Source of the DNA: Acidobacteriota bacterium
GTDB taxonomy: Bacteria > Acidobacteriota > Terriglobia > Acidiferrales > UBA7541
Direction of reading: 5' to 3'
DNA length: 64,000 bases
NCBI GenBank assembly: GCA_003223325.1
Contig: QHYS01000015.1
Coordinates: 1 to 64,000, forward strand
Below, in pieces: positions 55,358-63,372 of the stretch. A program made the position numbers and the translations under genes. Every line of letters starts with the position of its first letter. The stretch's first letter is position 1. The notes under the pieces were generated by a model that was given only the letters and a program-made list of their open reading frames with translations, did not search any database and was not told where the DNA came from.

Positions 55358-56269
55358 TTAAAATCTGCCTGTTATGCCGCCGAAGATCATCTCCACGCCT
55401 AAAGTCGCGATCACTAGCGCAAAAATAATTCTCAGCAATCTCGTTTTCGCTCGAATCAGTACTCGCGTGCCAATCACAGAACCGACGAGGGCCCCTAGCA
55501 CCACGGGCATGGCCAAACCCGGAGCGATGAACCCGCGCCGCAGATAGACTCCCGCGCTGGCCGCAGCTGTCACCCCGATCATGAAGTTGCTCGTCGTCGT
55601 CGAGACTTTGAACGGTACGCGCATCAGTTGGTCCATAGCCAGAACTTTGAAGGCGCCGGACCCGATTCCCAGCAGTCCGGAGAGCGTGCCGGCTCCAAAC
55701 ATCATTCCGAACCCTAGCGGTACCCGGCATACCCCGTAGTTTTCAGGTCCGCGCGCAGTGGGATACGCTGAGTTGAGTTTCAACCGAGTTGCCCAGCGAT
55801 CCTCCGTGCCGGTGAATTTGCGCTTATGTCGCCCACGCATCGAAAGCGCCGAAGAAATGATCAAAACGCTGCCAAAGACGATAGCGATGATATCTGCGGC
55901 CAATCGCGCCGCAAGAAAGGCGGCAAATAAGGCCCCGATGGTGGTAGCGATCTCCAGGAACATGGCAATTCGAATGTTCGAGAAGCCCTGGCGCACATAA
56001 GCAGCCGCAGCGCCTGAAGACGTTGCAATCACCGAGATCAGTGAGTCGCCGCTGGCATAGTGGATGTTTACGTGAAATGCGACCACCAGCAGTGGCACAA
56101 TCACCACGCCGCCGCCCAAACCGGTCAGTGCCCCGAGCAGGCCAGCTACAACCGACCCCGCAAGAACCAAAGGAACAAAAACGAGTGTGGTCACACGAGT
56201 AGCATTTTCCGAGTGGCCCCATCCTTTGCCTCTTGTGCGACGGATGGGTTCACTTTTGTGGCTTAGCAT
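55358..56269 (-). CDS. TSUP (TauE/SafE) family sulfite/sulfonate-type exporter
   Basis: 303 residues if started at ATG 56269, which has GGGAG just upstream; ATG 56326 and GTG 56194 are alternatives, the last one right before the first helix. About eight membrane segments, with the two family signatures GLLGALTGLGGGVVIVPLLV and LSGLLGIGSGAFKVLAMDQL. The family moves sulfur-containing organic anions or sulfite; the exact substrate cannot be told. Forms an operon with DUF1634 and DUF488. Confidence 0.88.
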   Translation of the reverse strand: MLSHKSEPIRRTRGKGWGHSENATRVTTLVFVPLVLAGSVVAGLLGALTGLGGGVVIVPLLVVAFHVNIHYASGDSLISVIATSSGAAAAYVRQGFSNIRIAMFLEIATTIGALFAAFLAARLAADIIAIVFGSVLIISSALSMRGRHKRKFTGTEDRWATRLKLNSAYPTARGPENYGVCRVPLGFGMMFGAGTLSGLLGIGSGAFKVLAMDQLMRVPFKVSTTTSNFMIGVTAAASAGVYLRRGFIAPGLAMPVVLGALVGSVIGTRVLIRAKTRLLRIIFALVIATLGVEMIFGGITGRF

Positions 56270-56360
56270 ACTCCCAGCGAAGGCGCCATCATTTAAGCAA
56301 AGCCCCCACTGCGGTGCTCGCTTCATTTCGAGGGTCGACTCTGCGCCAGGATCCGCTTTT

Positions 56361-56400
56361 GTGGCGCTGCCCTCTTGTCCCGAGCCGCTGGCGCGAGGGG
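56361..56400. repeat. Dispersed intergenic repeat, copy 1
   Basis: 40 bp, 35 of them identical to a copy at 62170-62209. The shared core is CGAGCCGCTGGCGCGAGGG, preceded by a CCCTCT-type arm that can pair with CGCGAGGG to form a hairpin. It lies beyond the 3' end of the RMD1/YagE gene. Confidence 0.6.
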
Positions 56401-56428
56401 TGGCATCCGGCTGCCGCTTACACCTTGC

Positions 56429-57547
56429 TTAGCCTCCTTTGGCCAGCAAGATGGCGAACAGGATCACGTCGAGCAGCGCCATAACCGCCACCGCCAGCTC
56501 CAAAACAAACGACCGCGATTCATGGAACTGATCCACCATGAAATCGTACAGCTCGCCCATCGTCCGCAGCTTCTCATCCACGAGATTGCGATATTCGGAG
56601 ACCCCCAGCCGTGCGGCCGCGATTCGATAGACCCGCGCGTAATAGACGTCACTCACAAATTTGATGGCATTGTCGATCCGTTCGGTCAGCTCCATCACGT
56701 CCAGGCGAATCGTATTGAATCTCTCCGCATCGCGCGGCAGACTCCAACGCTGCAAAAGGAGATTCCGCTTGGTTTCGAGAGCGTCATAGACATCCGAGAG
56801 CAGCCGCGTCATCAAGCCATCGTAATACCGAAACTCCAGAAGCTGCATTTTGGCGTATTCGAGCACCTGAAAAGTCGCTGTGGCGTCCTCGGCACGGTCA
56901 TAGAGGACGGCCGCCGTCGAGCCGACGACAACTAGATCGGTGGGATAGTAGGAAAGGCTCGCTTCCAGGATCTCCGCAGAAGTCTTCGGAGCCAGCGGTG
57001 TGAATTCGCCGCGAACCAACTGCACGATCTCGGATGCATGATCGCCCAACAGTTCCGCGGCTTTCGCTTGTTCCCCGCCCGCCTTCAGCACCTGCTCCAG
57101 GTTGGTGATGAAATAGGACTCGTAAAGCCAGTCCTGGGTCGGGCGGATAACCGCGGGCGCCACTTGTTCCAAGTGCCGGCGTCCGATTTCACGCGCATGA
57201 GAATCGATTTGTGCAGCGTCCATCCATCTCGAGGCTTGCGCAGCGACGGCACTCCATTCGCCCTCAAATGGAATTTCCAGTTGCACTACGAGGACCGCGA
57301 ACGAGTAGTACTTGAGCGAGCACGCGACTCTTTGTCCTCCACCCAAATTCACCGGTTCGACATGCTCGATGATCGGTGCTTGCTCGAAGCGAACATATTC
57401 GGGCGTACGCCGCGGAAACACGCCTTTTACCGGGCCGCCGCGTGGCCCGAGCAATTCCCGAAGCCTTCGAAGATCGAAGGCTTCTGCCACATCGTAGAGG
57501 AATAACAGCCGGAAACACCCGCGCAAAAGCACGAGATCTTTTAGCAT
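56429..57547 (-). CDS. RMD1/YagE family protein (DUF155)
   Basis: 372 residues from ATG 57547; a TTG 10 codons up is possible. It resembles RMD1/YagE (DUF155): an N-terminal alpha/beta part (LLRGCFRLLFLYDVAEAFDL to KYYSFAVLVVQLE), a long helical middle with RWSLPRDAERFNTIRLDVMELTERIDNAIKFVSDVYYARVYRIAAARL, and a C-terminal membrane helix (ELAVAVMALLDVILFAILL). In eukaryotes relatives are mitochondrial and sporulation-related; bacterial function is not established. Confidence 0.8.
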   Translation of the reverse strand: MLKDLVLLRGCFRLLFLYDVAEAFDLRRLRELLGPRGGPVKGVFPRRTPEYVRFEQAPIIEHVEPVNLGGGQRVACSLKYYSFAVLVVQLEIPFEGEWSAVAAQASRWMDAAQIDSHAREIGRRHLEQVAPAVIRPTQDWLYESYFITNLEQVLKAGGEQAKAAELLGDHASEIVQLVRGEFTPLAPKTSAEILEASLSYYPTDLVVVGSTAAVLYDRAEDATATFQVLEYAKMQLLEFRYYDGLMTRLLSDVYDALETKRNLLLQRWSLPRDAERFNTIRLDVMELTERIDNAIKFVSDVYYARVYRIAAARLGVSEYRNLVDEKLRTMGELYDFMVDQFHESRSFVLELAVAVMALLDVILFAILLAKGG

Positions 57548-57636
57548 GAAATGGCGCAGGCTCCTACATTCCGGCAACCCGCTCCTGGCCGCTGGACGCG
57601 CACCCGTTTACCCTGCGCGGCTTAGGATCAGACATC

Positions 57637-58194
57637 TTATGCTACGCCCACTGTCCTGGCTCGTACGGGCGCACTTTTCGCCGCTAGCTTGGGCGCGGTA
57701 AGTTCTAGGACCCCGTTATGCAAGCTCGCCGTGGCGCGAGACGCGTTCACCTCGACCGGTAGCTCGACCGATCGAAGGAGTTCGTTCGAGCAGCGCTCGC
57801 TGTACAGAACGTTTCCTTTCTTCTCCTCGCTGCTCGATTGCTTCTTGCCGCTGATCGTCAGGCGGCGACGTTCCAGGCTTAGTTTCAGTTCGTTCGCGCT
57901 GAATCCTGGAACTTCAGCGTCCACGATAATCGCGTCGTCCGACTCACGTACCTGCACGTGAACAGGATGAAGCAGTTCTGCTTCCGCTCGAAACCAGTGA
58001 TCAAGGTCTCGGCCGAAGATTCTCCCGTCGTCCTCAAAAAGCTCGAATGCGCGACGCGCAATTGCGTCATAGAGCTCGTTCAACTTTTTGTGGATGGCTT
58101 GCGGCTCAACGAATCTGGGCGAGATCGCCGCCGAACCTGCTTGGCTGGCGATAGCCCCGGCGCTCTGTGGTGATAATGATTCTCTCTCGTCCAT
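57637..58194 (-). CDS. Small heat-shock protein (Hsp20) fused to a DUF2934-like domain
   Basis: 185 residues, ATG 58194 with AAGGAGG upstream. Residues ~35-80 read IARRAFELFEDDGRIFGRDL and HWFRAEAELL, as in DUF2934 proteins common in Acidobacteria. Residues ~80-175 are an alpha-crystallin domain (VHVQVRESDDAIIVDAEVPGFSANELKLSLERRRLTISG, ELLRSVELPVEVNASRATASLHNGVLELTAPK). An ATP-independent holdase chaperone is expected. The fusion replaces the usual variable N-terminal arm of Hsp20. Confidence 0.88.
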   Translation of the reverse strand: MDERESLSPQSAGAIASQAGSAAISPRFVEPQAIHKKLNELYDAIARRAFELFEDDGRIFGRDLDHWFRAEAELLHPVHVQVRESDDAIIVDAEVPGFSANELKLSLERRRLTISGKKQSSSEEKKGNVLYSERCSNELLRSVELPVEVNASRATASLHNGVLELTAPKLAAKSAPVRARTVGVA

Positions 58195-58771
58195 GCGGTC
58201 CTCCTTCTTTAGACTTCTTTAGACTTGCGAAGAACGTGAGCCGTTTGGTCGCTAACTCTAAAGCCTCTATGACTCCGTTCCGCGAACCACTGGCTTCATA
58301 CTCCGGTCCTTACGAAAGAAAAATCAGGCAAAACTGGTATTTCGACGTCGACACTGAAACTTTCCTCTTTTGCACGGGCGCTTGAGTATTTTTGTAGTTC
58401 AGGTCTGGGTTCCCGTGGGTCAGCAGAATTGGGCGGGATCCGCAGATCGTGCCACAGTATCGTCCCAGGGATCGAATTTCAGTCGCCCACCGCAGCAGCG
58501 CAGGGAAAATCATCGGCGTATCTGACGACCCGGGGTCGGCAGCACTTGTGAGATTATTCGCTTCCGCCCAGGTGATTGGTACTCGGTCTGCTAAATGCCT
58601 GATGAGATTGGCTATCTCCTTGGGAGCGGATTTGCATGCTACCACTGCTCGATAGGGACCTCGTGTTTTGTCCTCTGGCCTTTCGGCCTTTGGGCTTTCG
58701 GGACGCCCCAAGAGGCCCCGCACCTTTTCTACAGGCGACTCTTAAAATGGGGTTGCTATCATCCAACTGTT
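58195..58771. other. Long intergenic region, no confident gene
   Basis: 577 bp between divergent hsp20 and the HAD-ATPase gene. Open frames here have no good start signal and resemble no family. The frame of the downstream gene is open through 58595 but shows no conserved sequence before ATG 58772. Two TTTAGACTTC-type direct repeats sit just upstream of hsp20 (58210-58228). Confidence 0.45.
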
Positions 58772-60484
58772 ATGCACTATTTCGCTCTTGCTTGCGATTT
58801 CGATCAAACCCTAGCCAACAGGGGCGTCGTCGCCAGAGGTACATTGGATGCTCTCGAGCGGCTACTCGCCTCCGGCCGCAAGCTCGTGCTGGTTACAGGC
58901 CGGCAGCTCGATGACCTGCAGCAAATTTTCCCGCAACTCTCTCTCTTTGAGCGGGTCGTGGCGGAAAATGGCGCCGTTCTCTTCCGGCCTTCGACGGGAG
59001 AAACGAAGCTCCTCGCCGAGCCGCCTTCACAGGTGTTTCTCGATGCCCTTCACCGGCGCGGCGTCTCGCCACTCTCGTTCGGCTCGGTTATCGTGGCCTC
59101 CGAGCAACCGGAGAACGACAAGCTTCTCGCCGTAATTCGCGAACTCGGACTGGAACTTCAGGTCATCTATAACAAAGGCGCAGCCATGGTCTTGCCTTCC
59201 GGCGTCAATAAGGGTACAGGTCTTCTCGCTGCGCTTTCAGAAATGTGCCTCTCCCATCACAACGTCGTCGCCATCGGCGATGCTGAAAATGACCATGCCT
59301 TGCTCAGCGCTTGCGAGTGCGGCATAGCCGTATTCAACGCCCTCCAGACCTTGAGAGAGCGAGCCGACCTCACCTCCGGTGCCGCCGACGGTAAGGGCGT
59401 CGAGGAAATTATCGATCGCCTGCTGTTGGATGATCTTCGCGGTGTGCGAAATCGCTTGCAGCGCCAGCCGATTGTCCTAGGCACTGCTGCCGATGGCACG
59501 AACGTCTCTATTGATTCCTGCGATGCCAGTCTGATAATCGCCGGGCCTTCAAGCAGCGGAAAATCTACCACGCTGATCGGGCTGCTCAAGCGGCTCACGC
59601 AATCTGAGTTCCAGGTCTGTCTAATTGATCCCGAGGGCGATTACTCACATGTGGAAGACATCGTCACGCTCGGCGGCTCTGAGCGTCCTCCCAACGTAAT
59701 GGAAATATTTCAGATCCTTAACAATCCAAAATCTTCGCTGACGGTTAATCTTTTGGGTCTTCCCCTTGCCGACCGTCCGCTCTTCTTCGCCGCCCTGCTG
59801 CCCAAGCTGCAGGAGCTTCGCGCCAAGACCGGACGCCCTCATTGGATCATCTTGAACGAAGCTCACCAACTCTTGCCCAGGGAGTCTGGCCAAGCCATCA
59901 CCTTCATACCCCAGAGCCTCACGGGAGTCATTCTGATCACGGTCCATGTCGAAGCAGTCCTCGAAGCGGCCCTCAACTCCATGACCGGCATCATCGCCGT
60001 CGGCGCCTCCCCGGAAGAAACCGTCCACCAGTTCAGTAACGCGGTAGGCGTGCCCCCGCCCATCTATAGCCCTCTGCCAAACCGCCCGGGCGACGTCTTC
60101 GTCTGGCTTCTCGATCGTCCCTGCGGTCCGCTTGCCGTGCGTGTCCAGCCGCCCACCAGCGAGATCGGCCGGGACAGGCGCAAATATGCCGAAGGAAAAC
60201 TGGTTCCCGAAACCAGCTTTTTCTTTAGAGGTCCCGCAGGGAAACTCAACCTGCGGGCCCACAATTTGAGTATGTTCATTCAAATCGCTGAAGGCGTCGA
60301 TGACGAAACATGGCTCCACCATCTCCGCCGCGGCGATTATTCCCAATGGATCCGCGAGGTCATCCAGGATCAAGCACTCGCTAACGAAGTGCGCGAAATC
60401 GAAAAAGACGGCAAACAGGGACCACAGAAGACGCGCACGGCCGTCATCGAAGCTATCAACCGGCGGTATACGCGGTCGGAATGA
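58772..60484 (+). CDS. HAD-IIB phosphatase fused to a HerA-like P-loop ATPase
   Basis: 570 residues from ATG 58772. Residues ~1-220 are a Cof/sucrose-phosphatase-type HAD: CDFDQTLA (motif I), LVLVTGRQLDDLQ (II), the Lys of GVNKGTGLLAAL (III), and VAIGDAENDHALL (IV), so an active phosphatase is expected. Residues ~240-560 contain an ATPase: IIAGPSSSGKST (Walker A), VCLIDPEGDYSHVE as in HerA/VirB4-like proteins, and PHWIILNEAHQLLP (Walker-B-like). The combination is unusual. Biological role unknown; a link between sugar- or nucleotide-phosphate sensing and a membrane or DNA-translocase-like ATPase can only be guessed. Confidence 0.82.
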   Translation: MHYFALACDFDQTLANRGVVARGTLDALERLLASGRKLVLVTGRQLDDLQQIFPQLSLFERVVAENGAVLFRPSTGETKLLAEPPSQVFLDALHRRGVSPLSFGSVIVASEQPENDKLLAVIRELGLELQVIYNKGAAMVLPSGVNKGTGLLAALSEMCLSHHNVVAIGDAENDHALLSACECGIAVFNALQTLRERADLTSGAADGKGVEEIIDRLLLDDLRGVRNRLQRQPIVLGTAADGTNVSIDSCDASLIIAGPSSSGKSTTLIGLLKRLTQSEFQVCLIDPEGDYSHVEDIVTLGGSERPPNVMEIFQILNNPKSSLTVNLLGLPLADRPLFFAALLPKLQELRAKTGRPHWIILNEAHQLLPRESGQAITFIPQSLTGVILITVHVEAVLEAALNSMTGIIAVGASPEETVHQFSNAVGVPPPIYSPLPNRPGDVFVWLLDRPCGPLAVRVQPPTSEIGRDRRKYAEGKLVPETSFFFRGPAGKLNLRAHNLSMFIQIAEGVDDETWLHHLRRGDYSQWIREVIQDQALANEVREIEKDGKQGPQKTRTAVIEAINRRYTRSE

Positions 60485-60653
60485 GCCTAGCTATAACTAC
60501 ACCAAAAGACAGCCGGGCCGGCACAAGCAATCCGAATCCTAGATGCACCAAACGAATATGGAGATGTCGGACTAGTTCTCTCCGCTGACACTAGCTGCGA
60601 TAATGGGGGCGAGTGCCTTCATGGGGATCGCGCCTCGCAAGAATCGCGCTGGC

Positions 60654-61298
60654 CTAGCGCGAGATTCTTTGCATTTGTTCCTGGAAGTAGCCGCGCCAGC
60701 TCTCTGGCAGAGCCTCCAACTGCACGGCCTTCTGCAGCGTCTCACGATCGTCTGTCTCAAAAGCGTACAACCTGAAAATCTCAGCAACCGTGAGGCTGTT
60801 TTCGTTACGAGCGATCAGCTCGATGGGGTCTCCGCTATCAACCTCGCCTTCCTGAGCGACTGCAAAATAGAAGCCTGTGCGCCGGCTATTCAGGAAGCGC
60901 TTGACCATCTCCGGCCTTCCGAACCGGATTCCTAGCTTGTAACAAGGCACGCGAGGCTGCGTGACGCTCAACTCCGCCGTCCCCACGCGAAAGCGGTCTC
61001 CAATTCCGACAGTGCTTTCGTCCAATCCCTCCGTAGTTAGATTTTCTCCGAACATTCCCCAGGGTAGCTCCTCGCCCAGCTCCCTGCACCAGTAAGCGTA
61101 GTGCTCGGCGGGATATGCGTACGAAGCCTTGTAGGGTCCGCCATGGACGGATAAATCCGCCTGCTTGTCTCCGACCAGATTCAAGCGCTGAACTCGGACG
61201 GGCCCTCGCACAGGCTGTTTGTAAATGCCGGTCCTAACGCTGCCGCTATCCCATGCGACTTCACGCGGAAGCCCTACATTCACCGAGATCACCTTCAT
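60654..61298 (-). CDS. MOSC-domain protein (YiiM-like)
   Basis: 214 residues from ATG 61298 (MKVISVNVGLPREV); the frame is open to 61394. MOSC features: SVHGGPYKASYAYPAEHYAYW, WGMFGENLTTEGLDE, VGIGDRFRVGTAELSVTQPRVPCYKLGIRF with the conserved Cys, and a C-terminal YiiM-type helix region (LTVAEIFRLYA). MOSC proteins handle molybdenum-cofactor sulfur, and YiiM types reduce N-hydroxylated compounds. No molybdenum-cofactor genes are nearby. Confidence 0.88.
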   Translation of the reverse strand: MKVISVNVGLPREVAWDSGSVRTGIYKQPVRGPVRVQRLNLVGDKQADLSVHGGPYKASYAYPAEHYAYWCRELGEELPWGMFGENLTTEGLDESTVGIGDRFRVGTAELSVTQPRVPCYKLGIRFGRPEMVKRFLNSRRTGFYFAVAQEGEVDSGDPIELIARNENSLTVAEIFRLYAFETDDRETLQKAVQLEALPESWRGYFQEQMQRISR

Positions 61299-61643
61299 AT
61301 CCACATTCGATGGGATAACCAAGACAGTGGATTCACCACGCCGCCATTCCCGGTATGTCATTCTGAGAGGCTGTGACTTTTTGATTTTTCGCAAAAACCG
61401 GCGCTGAAAACATTGAGGTTAGATGCGAAAAATTCGCGAATTTTGAATAAAGTTAGAGCCTCTGAGCGAAGCGCCCCGACTTCCGGTTTCCCCGGAAATG
61501 CTATCTTTAAGAGTTCTGGTCGGGACGCCAAGTCGAAGAATCCCTCTTCGTCTTTCCGAACATGACGGTCCCCAGAAGGATCCCAGATTTCAGCCGAATC
61601 TGTCCCCGGTGTTACTATGATGACGGCTCTTAAGGAGAACACA
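61299..61643. other. Intergenic region, no confident gene
   Basis: 345 bp between divergent MOSC and FKBP genes. It includes TGTCATTCTGAGAGGCTGTG near 61357 and GAAGAATCCCTCTTCGTC near 61533, similar to dispersed-repeat fragments seen elsewhere in the window. A TACTAT at 61613-61618 may be a -10 box for the FKBP gene. Confidence 0.4.
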
Positions 61644-62090
61644 ATGAAACCGAAATACGTCGCCTTTTTTTTACTCTTTACGCTTCTCGCCGCAAGCTCC
61701 GGCCGCGCCCAGAACGATAATTCCAGCCCCACCAAAGTGGAGGGAAAAGGGAAGTCAACCTCTTCCGGCCTGCAATATTGGGATCTCAAAGAGGGAACCG
61801 GCGCCGGCGCCTCGGCCGGCAAATCGGTGTCGGTACATTACACCGGTTGGCTGGCGTCGAATGGCAAGAAATTCGATAGCTCCGTCGATCGCGGCCAGCC
61901 CTTCATGTTTCAGCTCGGCGCCGGCCAGGTAATCAAAGGCTGGGACGAGGGAGTATCGGGAATGAAGGTCGGGGGCAGGCGCCAATTGCGCATTCCGCCC
62001 GAGCTTGGCTACGGATCGCGCGGCGCCGGCGGCGTCATCCCTCCCAACGCCACCCTGATCTTCGACGTCGAGCTCCTCGCTGTCAAATAA
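61644..62090 (+). CDS. Secreted FKBP-type peptidyl-prolyl isomerase
   Basis: 148 residues from ATG 61644, AAGGAG 6 bp upstream. A signal peptide (KPKYVAFFLLFTLLAASSGRA) is followed by a short linker and a single complete FKBP domain: KSVSVHYTGWLASNGKKFDSS, PFMFQLGAGQVIKGWDEGVSGMKVGGRRQLRIPPELGYGSRG and IPPNATLIFDVELLAVK. It accelerates prolyl folding outside the cytoplasm. It ends at a strong terminator. Confidence 0.93.
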   Translation: MKPKYVAFFLLFTLLAASSGRAQNDNSSPTKVEGKGKSTSSGLQYWDLKEGTGAGASAGKSVSVHYTGWLASNGKKFDSSVDRGQPFMFQLGAGQVIKGWDEGVSGMKVGGRRQLRIPPELGYGSRGAGGVIPPNATLIFDVELLAVK

Positions 62091-62122
62091 GCCTTACGCT
62101 GGTGCAAACCGAGCACTTGTAG

Positions 62123-62168
62123 CCCAGGGTGCGCCCTCGCGCTCTCTGCGAGGGCCCTGGGTTTTTTT
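62123..62168 (+). terminator. Rho-independent terminator after the FKBP gene
   Basis: CCCAGGG (62123-62129) pairs with CCTGGG, and GCCCTCGC with GCGAGGG, separated by a short loop. Seven T residues follow (62162-62168). It starts 32 bp after the FKBP stop. Confidence 0.85.
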
Positions 62169-62169
62169 C

Positions 62170-62209
62170 GTAGCGCCGCCCTCTCGTTCCGAGCCGCTGG
62201 CGCGAGGGA
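62170..62209. repeat. Dispersed intergenic repeat, copy 2
   Basis: 40 bp with 35 matches to 56361-56400, sharing CGAGCCGCTGGCGCGAGGG exactly. It directly follows the FKBP terminator. Together with copy 1 it suggests a short mobile or structural repeat family in this genome. Confidence 0.6.
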
Positions 62210-62346
62210 TCAGGACCCGCACAGCGTCCGGGCAATCCATATGATCGTCGAGCGGCCCGCGCGAATAACGCCGCTTTTGAAGCATTACAGAGTAGCCGCC
62301 GCCGGAAGGCGCGTGCTAGCATCGCCAGAAAGGGGCCTTGAATCAC

Positions 62347-63201
62347 ATGACGACAAGCCAGTCAAATACCCATCGCGTCTGGTTCATCACCGGCACTTCG
62401 CAAGGTTTTGGCCGCGAACTGGTGCGCGCCGCCTTGCAGCGGCGCGATTCCGTCATCGCCACTTCCCGACAGCCACAGGCTGTTGCCGCGGCTTTCTCAA
62501 AGGCGTCGGACCGTTTGCTCGCGCTCCCCATGGACCTGCGTGACCGGGCTCAGATTGCGTCGGTTGTCGAGCGTGCCATTGCCCGCTTCGGTTGCATCGA
62601 TGTCTTGGTCAATAACGCCGGTTACGGAGTCACGGGCGCAGTTGAAGAAGCCAGCGAAAAGGAAATCACCGCTGTTTATGACACGAACGTTTTCGGCCTG
62701 CTTCGGGTCACCCGTGCCATCTTGCCGCATATGCGCAAGCAGCGCACCGGGCACATCGTTAATCTCTCTTCGATTGGCGGCCTCACCGGCCTCCCCGGCT
62801 GGGGCATCTACAATTCCACCAAGTTTGCCGTCGAAGGCCTCTCCGAGGCCCTCGCTGCAGAATTAGCGCCGCTCGGCATTGGCGTCACGCTTGTCGAACC
62901 TGGCCCCTTCCGCACGGACTTTCTCGGTGGCTCCCTGGTGAAAGCGGCAAACACTTTGCCGGATTACGAGGCTACAGCCGGCAAGACCCGAGCCGGTACT
63001 GTGGAGCGCAACGGAAAACAGCAGGGTGATCCCGCGCTCGCGGCAGACGCTATTGTTCAAGCGGTCACGTCGCCGGAGCCGCCGTTGCATTTGTTGTTGG
63101 GCCGCTGGGCGTATGACCGCTTCAATCAAAAACTCGACGCGCTCCGCCACGAAATGGAAGCCTGGCGGGAAATCGGCTTGGGCACTGACTTCAAGAGCTG
63201 A
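62347..63201 (+). CDS. Short-chain dehydrogenase/reductase (SDR)
   Basis: 284 residues from ATG 62347; a TTG three codons up is possible. Classical SDR: TGTSQGFGRELV (NADP site), LVNNAGYGVTGAVEEAS, catalytic Ser in GHIVNLSSIGGLTG, and the YNSTK active-site motif. Family-typical length. An NAD(P)H oxidoreductase with unknown substrate. It is a single gene between a terminator and a broken NTF2-like gene. Confidence 0.92.
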   Translation: MTTSQSNTHRVWFITGTSQGFGRELVRAALQRRDSVIATSRQPQAVAAAFSKASDRLLALPMDLRDRAQIASVVERAIARFGCIDVLVNNAGYGVTGAVEEASEKEITAVYDTNVFGLLRVTRAILPHMRKQRTGHIVNLSSIGGLTGLPGWGIYNSTKFAVEGLSEALAAELAPLGIGVTLVEPGPFRTDFLGGSLVKAANTLPDYEATAGKTRAGTVERNGKQQGDPALAADAIVQAVTSPEPPLHLLLGRWAYDRFNQKLDALRHEMEAWREIGLGTDFKS

Positions 63202-63282
63202 GGCTGATCAAGACTAGTCCAGGGCATTCGATTCTCAATTTGAGGAAAGCACTGGCGAAACTATCGAGCGGGAGAGGCCCAG

Positions 63283-63372
63283 GTGAGCGAAGGGAAGAAT
63301 CTCTCCGCGAAAGAACGCGAGAAGAGAGATTCTTCGTCGTCCGCCCATGGCGGACTCTTCAGAATGACAGGT
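63283..63372. repeat. Intergenic repeat-like segment with inverted repeats
   Basis: GAAGAATCTCTCC (from 63294) and GAGAGATTCTTC (from 63323) form a long inverted repeat. It is followed by CCGCCCATGGCGG and CAGAATGACAGG. It resembles the degenerate TGTCATTC/GAATCTC units at 48.9 and 61.5 kb. Confidence 0.5.
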
